Origin: Vitis vinifera
Lineage: Eukaryota; Streptophyta; Magnoliopsida; Vitales; Vitaceae
Assembly (NCBI RefSeq): GCF_030704535.1
Contig: NC_081818.1
Coordinates: forward strand, 28,125,001 to 28,189,000
Reading direction: 5' to 3'
DNA length: 64,000 nucleotides
Positions 61,747 through 64,000 of the stretch are shown one piece after another. The number at the start of each line of letters is the position of its first letter. Positions within the stretch are counted from its first letter, which is position 1. The notes beneath the pieces were generated by a model, which saw nothing but the letters and a program-made list of their open reading frames with translations, searched no databases and was not told the origin of the DNA. The translations under genes were made by a program, and so were the position numbers.

Positions 61747-63677
61747 TCAGACCTCAAAAACCATGGATCTCTCCTCTTCCTCTTTTATTGCGTTGATCAT
61801 ATAAGCAACTTTGCGCATGGTTGGCCTGGTCTCAGGGGAACGGTTCACACATTTTATGGCTGCCTGTAGGAGGTCTACCATCCTTGCTTCACTTGCACCA
61901 TGGGAAATTAGCCTCTTGTCAAAAACCTCTACTGTCCATTCTTCTCGGACCGCTGAGTGAACCCATCTAGCCAAGTCGAATTCACTGTTCTGGACTAGTT
62001 TTCCAGTTAGTAGCTCCAGGAGAATCACACCAAACGCATATATGTCTGCATTGAAGGTGCTGTTGGATGAAGTGGCACCAGTTTGCTCAATGGCTCTACG
62101 GCTATTTGTAGCGGAAAGTGATGGCAGTTCTTTACTGTCTGCTTCCCTTAGCCCGTATTCGCTAATGCATGGGACCATGTTTCTGTTTAGTAAAATGTTG
62201 GAGGACTTCAGGTTACCATGGGCAATCCCATCTGAATGAAGCTCCTGATGCATGAAGGCTAATGCTTCTGCAATGGTAGCTGCAAGATTGAGCCTGCTGC
62301 TCCAGCCCAATGGTTGGTCCCCTGTAATTCACATGTACTCATCATCATTATTCAATGAAGGGCAATTTTCAGCTCTATGCCATAGATTTAGGCTGCAAAA
62401 GAAGAGAAATGGAAATTACCACTGAGAAGCTGGAAGAGGCTGCCATTCTGCTGATATTCATAGATCAAGAGCTTCTCCAGTTTGGAACAGTAGAAGGCAA
62501 GGGCAGGCAATACGTTTGGATGCTTCACTTGGTCTATTCTCTGCATTCTCTTCTTAAATTCATCACTTGAAATTGCCCAGTCCTTAATCCTTTTCACAAC
62601 CAGAGTCATCCTTTTGTCGAAAATGACCTTATAGAGGCTGCCATGCTTTCCTCTCCCAAGCAACTCAGCAGGAGCAGTGAGTAAATCTTCAAACTTCAAC
62701 CCATTTACCACTGGACTAGTAAGAACTACTAGTGATGTGCTCGACACCAAAGCACTTTGATCACCTGAAATAACCGAAAAGTCTGATCTGCTCAGGCCTG
62801 TTTTGTATCCACTATCATCCACTGCTACAATCTTGTTTGTTGCATCGACTTTCTCTTCTTTTGTCCTCCGTTTACAAAGCCTGAAAACCACAAACATGAT
62901 CAAAACCAAAACTATCAAAGCGTAGCCCGAGTACATGAGAAACTCTTCCTTGGAGACTTTCTTTGGACATTTATTTGGCAGTGGATCACCACATAATCCA
63001 GGATTGCCCAAGAAACTGCTTTCATTGAAACGGTCCTCAACATCTGGAATAGGACCTCTGAACAAGTTGTTGGAGACATCGAACTGCTCCAGGTTGGAAA
63101 AGTCCAGTTTGGGAACCTTCCCAGTGAGCTGGTTGTTTTGAGCCAGGAAGGTCGTTAGACCAGAAATCCGAGACAAATCTGGCAGGTCCCCAGAGAGGTG
63201 ATTGTTTGAAATATCGAGTTTTTTCAAATTATTCAACATGGGGAGGGAATCTGGAAGTTTTCCTGAGAATCGGTTCCCACTAATGTTCAAGCGAGCCAGT
63301 TGTTTGCAGTCTGCAATCTCTTTTCGGACATCTCCGCTGATACTGTTGTTGCCAACACTAAGATAATTAAGAGACGCAGCAAGAGATTGCTTAGTACAGA
63401 GGGAACCCACATCAAGAATTCCAGCCAGGCTCAGCCCATCGAGAGAGATTTTCTGCACAGATTGGTTCTTTTTATCACAAGTTACACCGTTCCACCCATC
63501 CAAACATGGATCAGTGTCTAAATTCCAACCAGCAGCTTGAGCAGCTTGGCCATTGCTGCCAGAGAGGCTCCCAAGAAAATTGATGAGGGCCTGCCTAACA
63601 TCTGGTTCAATGGAACTAGTAGTGTGGAATAGGAGAAGGAATGAAATGAAGAGAACCCAGATGGGGACTTGATCCAT
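61747..63677 (-). CDS. LRR receptor-like pseudokinase (At2g26730-like)
   Basis: Plasma-membrane receptor-like protein of 610 aa, two exons on the minus strand: 62420-63677 and 61747-62321, joined in phase 1. Residues 1-22 form a signal peptide. An LRR N-cap has the WNLDTDPC..GWNGVTC pattern, and about five leucine-rich repeats follow (LNISGNRFSGKLPDSLP, LDISNNHLSGDLPD and others). A Cys-rich cap (GNPGLCGDPLPNKC) precedes one transmembrane helix (~248-267). The kinase-like domain has a glycine loop GRGKHGSLYK (~341) and a VAIK-type lysine (K362), but the catalytic loop reads HGNLKSSN, without the HRD aspartate, and DFG is replaced by SEYG. It is therefore predicted to be catalytically inactive and to signal by scaffolding. 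This matches the plant class annotated as probable inactive receptor kinases, with pollen receptor-like relatives. Confidence 0.92.
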
Positions 63678-64000
63678 TACTGGATGATCAGAGGTTTTCA
63701 GTGTGGCTCTCTGTAAGGAAGTTGGGAGTTGAAGGCATGAGATGCTTTTGTGCTGCTGGGATTATGGAACGAATGGAAGGAACAAGGAGAAAACCCCAAC
63801 TATAAAATGGTTGCTTCACTAGTTGTAATGCCATTTGGCTGATTTTCCAATGACAAACTGTACTCTTATGCCATTGATTGCCGCTATAGAGTTAGCAAAC
63901 AAACCATTCTCCTCCAAACTTATATTTGAATATTTGGCGCCGGCAAGTAGAAACTGCTGAATGGGCATTGTCATGTCCTTCTCAATGACGTGTTATCAAT
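63678..64000 (-). promoter_or_regulatory. Upstream region of the LRR pseudokinase gene
   Basis: Leader and promoter of the minus-strand gene ending at 63677. No TATA box or other motif could be placed with confidence, and no further gene begins before the window ends. Confidence 0.4.

Overview
This is eukaryotic plant DNA, almost certainly from a woody eudicot and most likely a grapevine (Vitis)-type genome. The genes have GT-AG introns and AT-rich intergenic DNA, and all recognisable proteins are plant families (CNGC, KUP/HAK/KT, ATL RING-H2, SPARK receptor kinase, PIP peptide). The species call is an inference from general sequence resemblance. There is no prokaryotic feature, CRISPR array or tRNA gene, and I recognised no LTR element.

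Layout, left to right. 3-362 (+): 3' end of a UDP-glycosyltransferase cut by the window edge. 3233-6897 (-): DSS1/SEM1 proteasome-lid protein in two exons, with a 3.4-kb intron carrying a LINE tail with target-site duplications and a MITE-like element. 9200-12150 (+): SPARK-type receptor-like kinase, 8 exons, 622 aa. 13182-17053 (-): mitochondrial aldehyde dehydrogenase ALDH2B, 11 exons, 535 aa. 19732-24638 (-): CNGC16/18-like cyclic-nucleotide-gated channel, 6 exons, 704 aa, with one GC-AG intron. 24966-31385: local array of a plant multi-pass membrane protein gene (one intact copy, two decayed copies, plus duplicated flanks and a SINE-like insertion). 31386-40300: long gene-poor, AT-rich stretch. 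40357-45313 (+): KUP6/KUP8-type potassium transporter, 8 exons, 783 aa. 47349-50662 (+): NHL-repeat membrane protein, 7 exons, 502 aa; this neighbour pair also occurs in Arabidopsis. 51998-52222 (-): PIP-type secreted peptide precursor. 55014-55478 (+): plant-specific small basic protein with bZIP-type sites upstream. 58587-59801 (-): ATL46-like RING-H2 ubiquitin ligase. 61747-63677 (-): LRR receptor-like pseudokinase.

The genes do not form a pathway; they are independent plant transcription units. Loose themes are membrane transport and signalling (CNGC, KUP, two receptor kinases, a peptide ligand) and protein turnover (DSS1, ATL46). I did not find a convincing new biological system. The most useful observations are structural: the duplicated membrane-protein array, several local tandem duplications, a dated-looking LINE insertion in the DSS1 intron, short stop-free introns in KUP and NHL, uORFs directly abutting or overlapping main starts, and a short UGT C-terminal tail that seems to come from repeat DNA. 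Exon boundaries were placed by eye from splice consensus, reading phase and family similarity. Every multi-exon model closes in frame.
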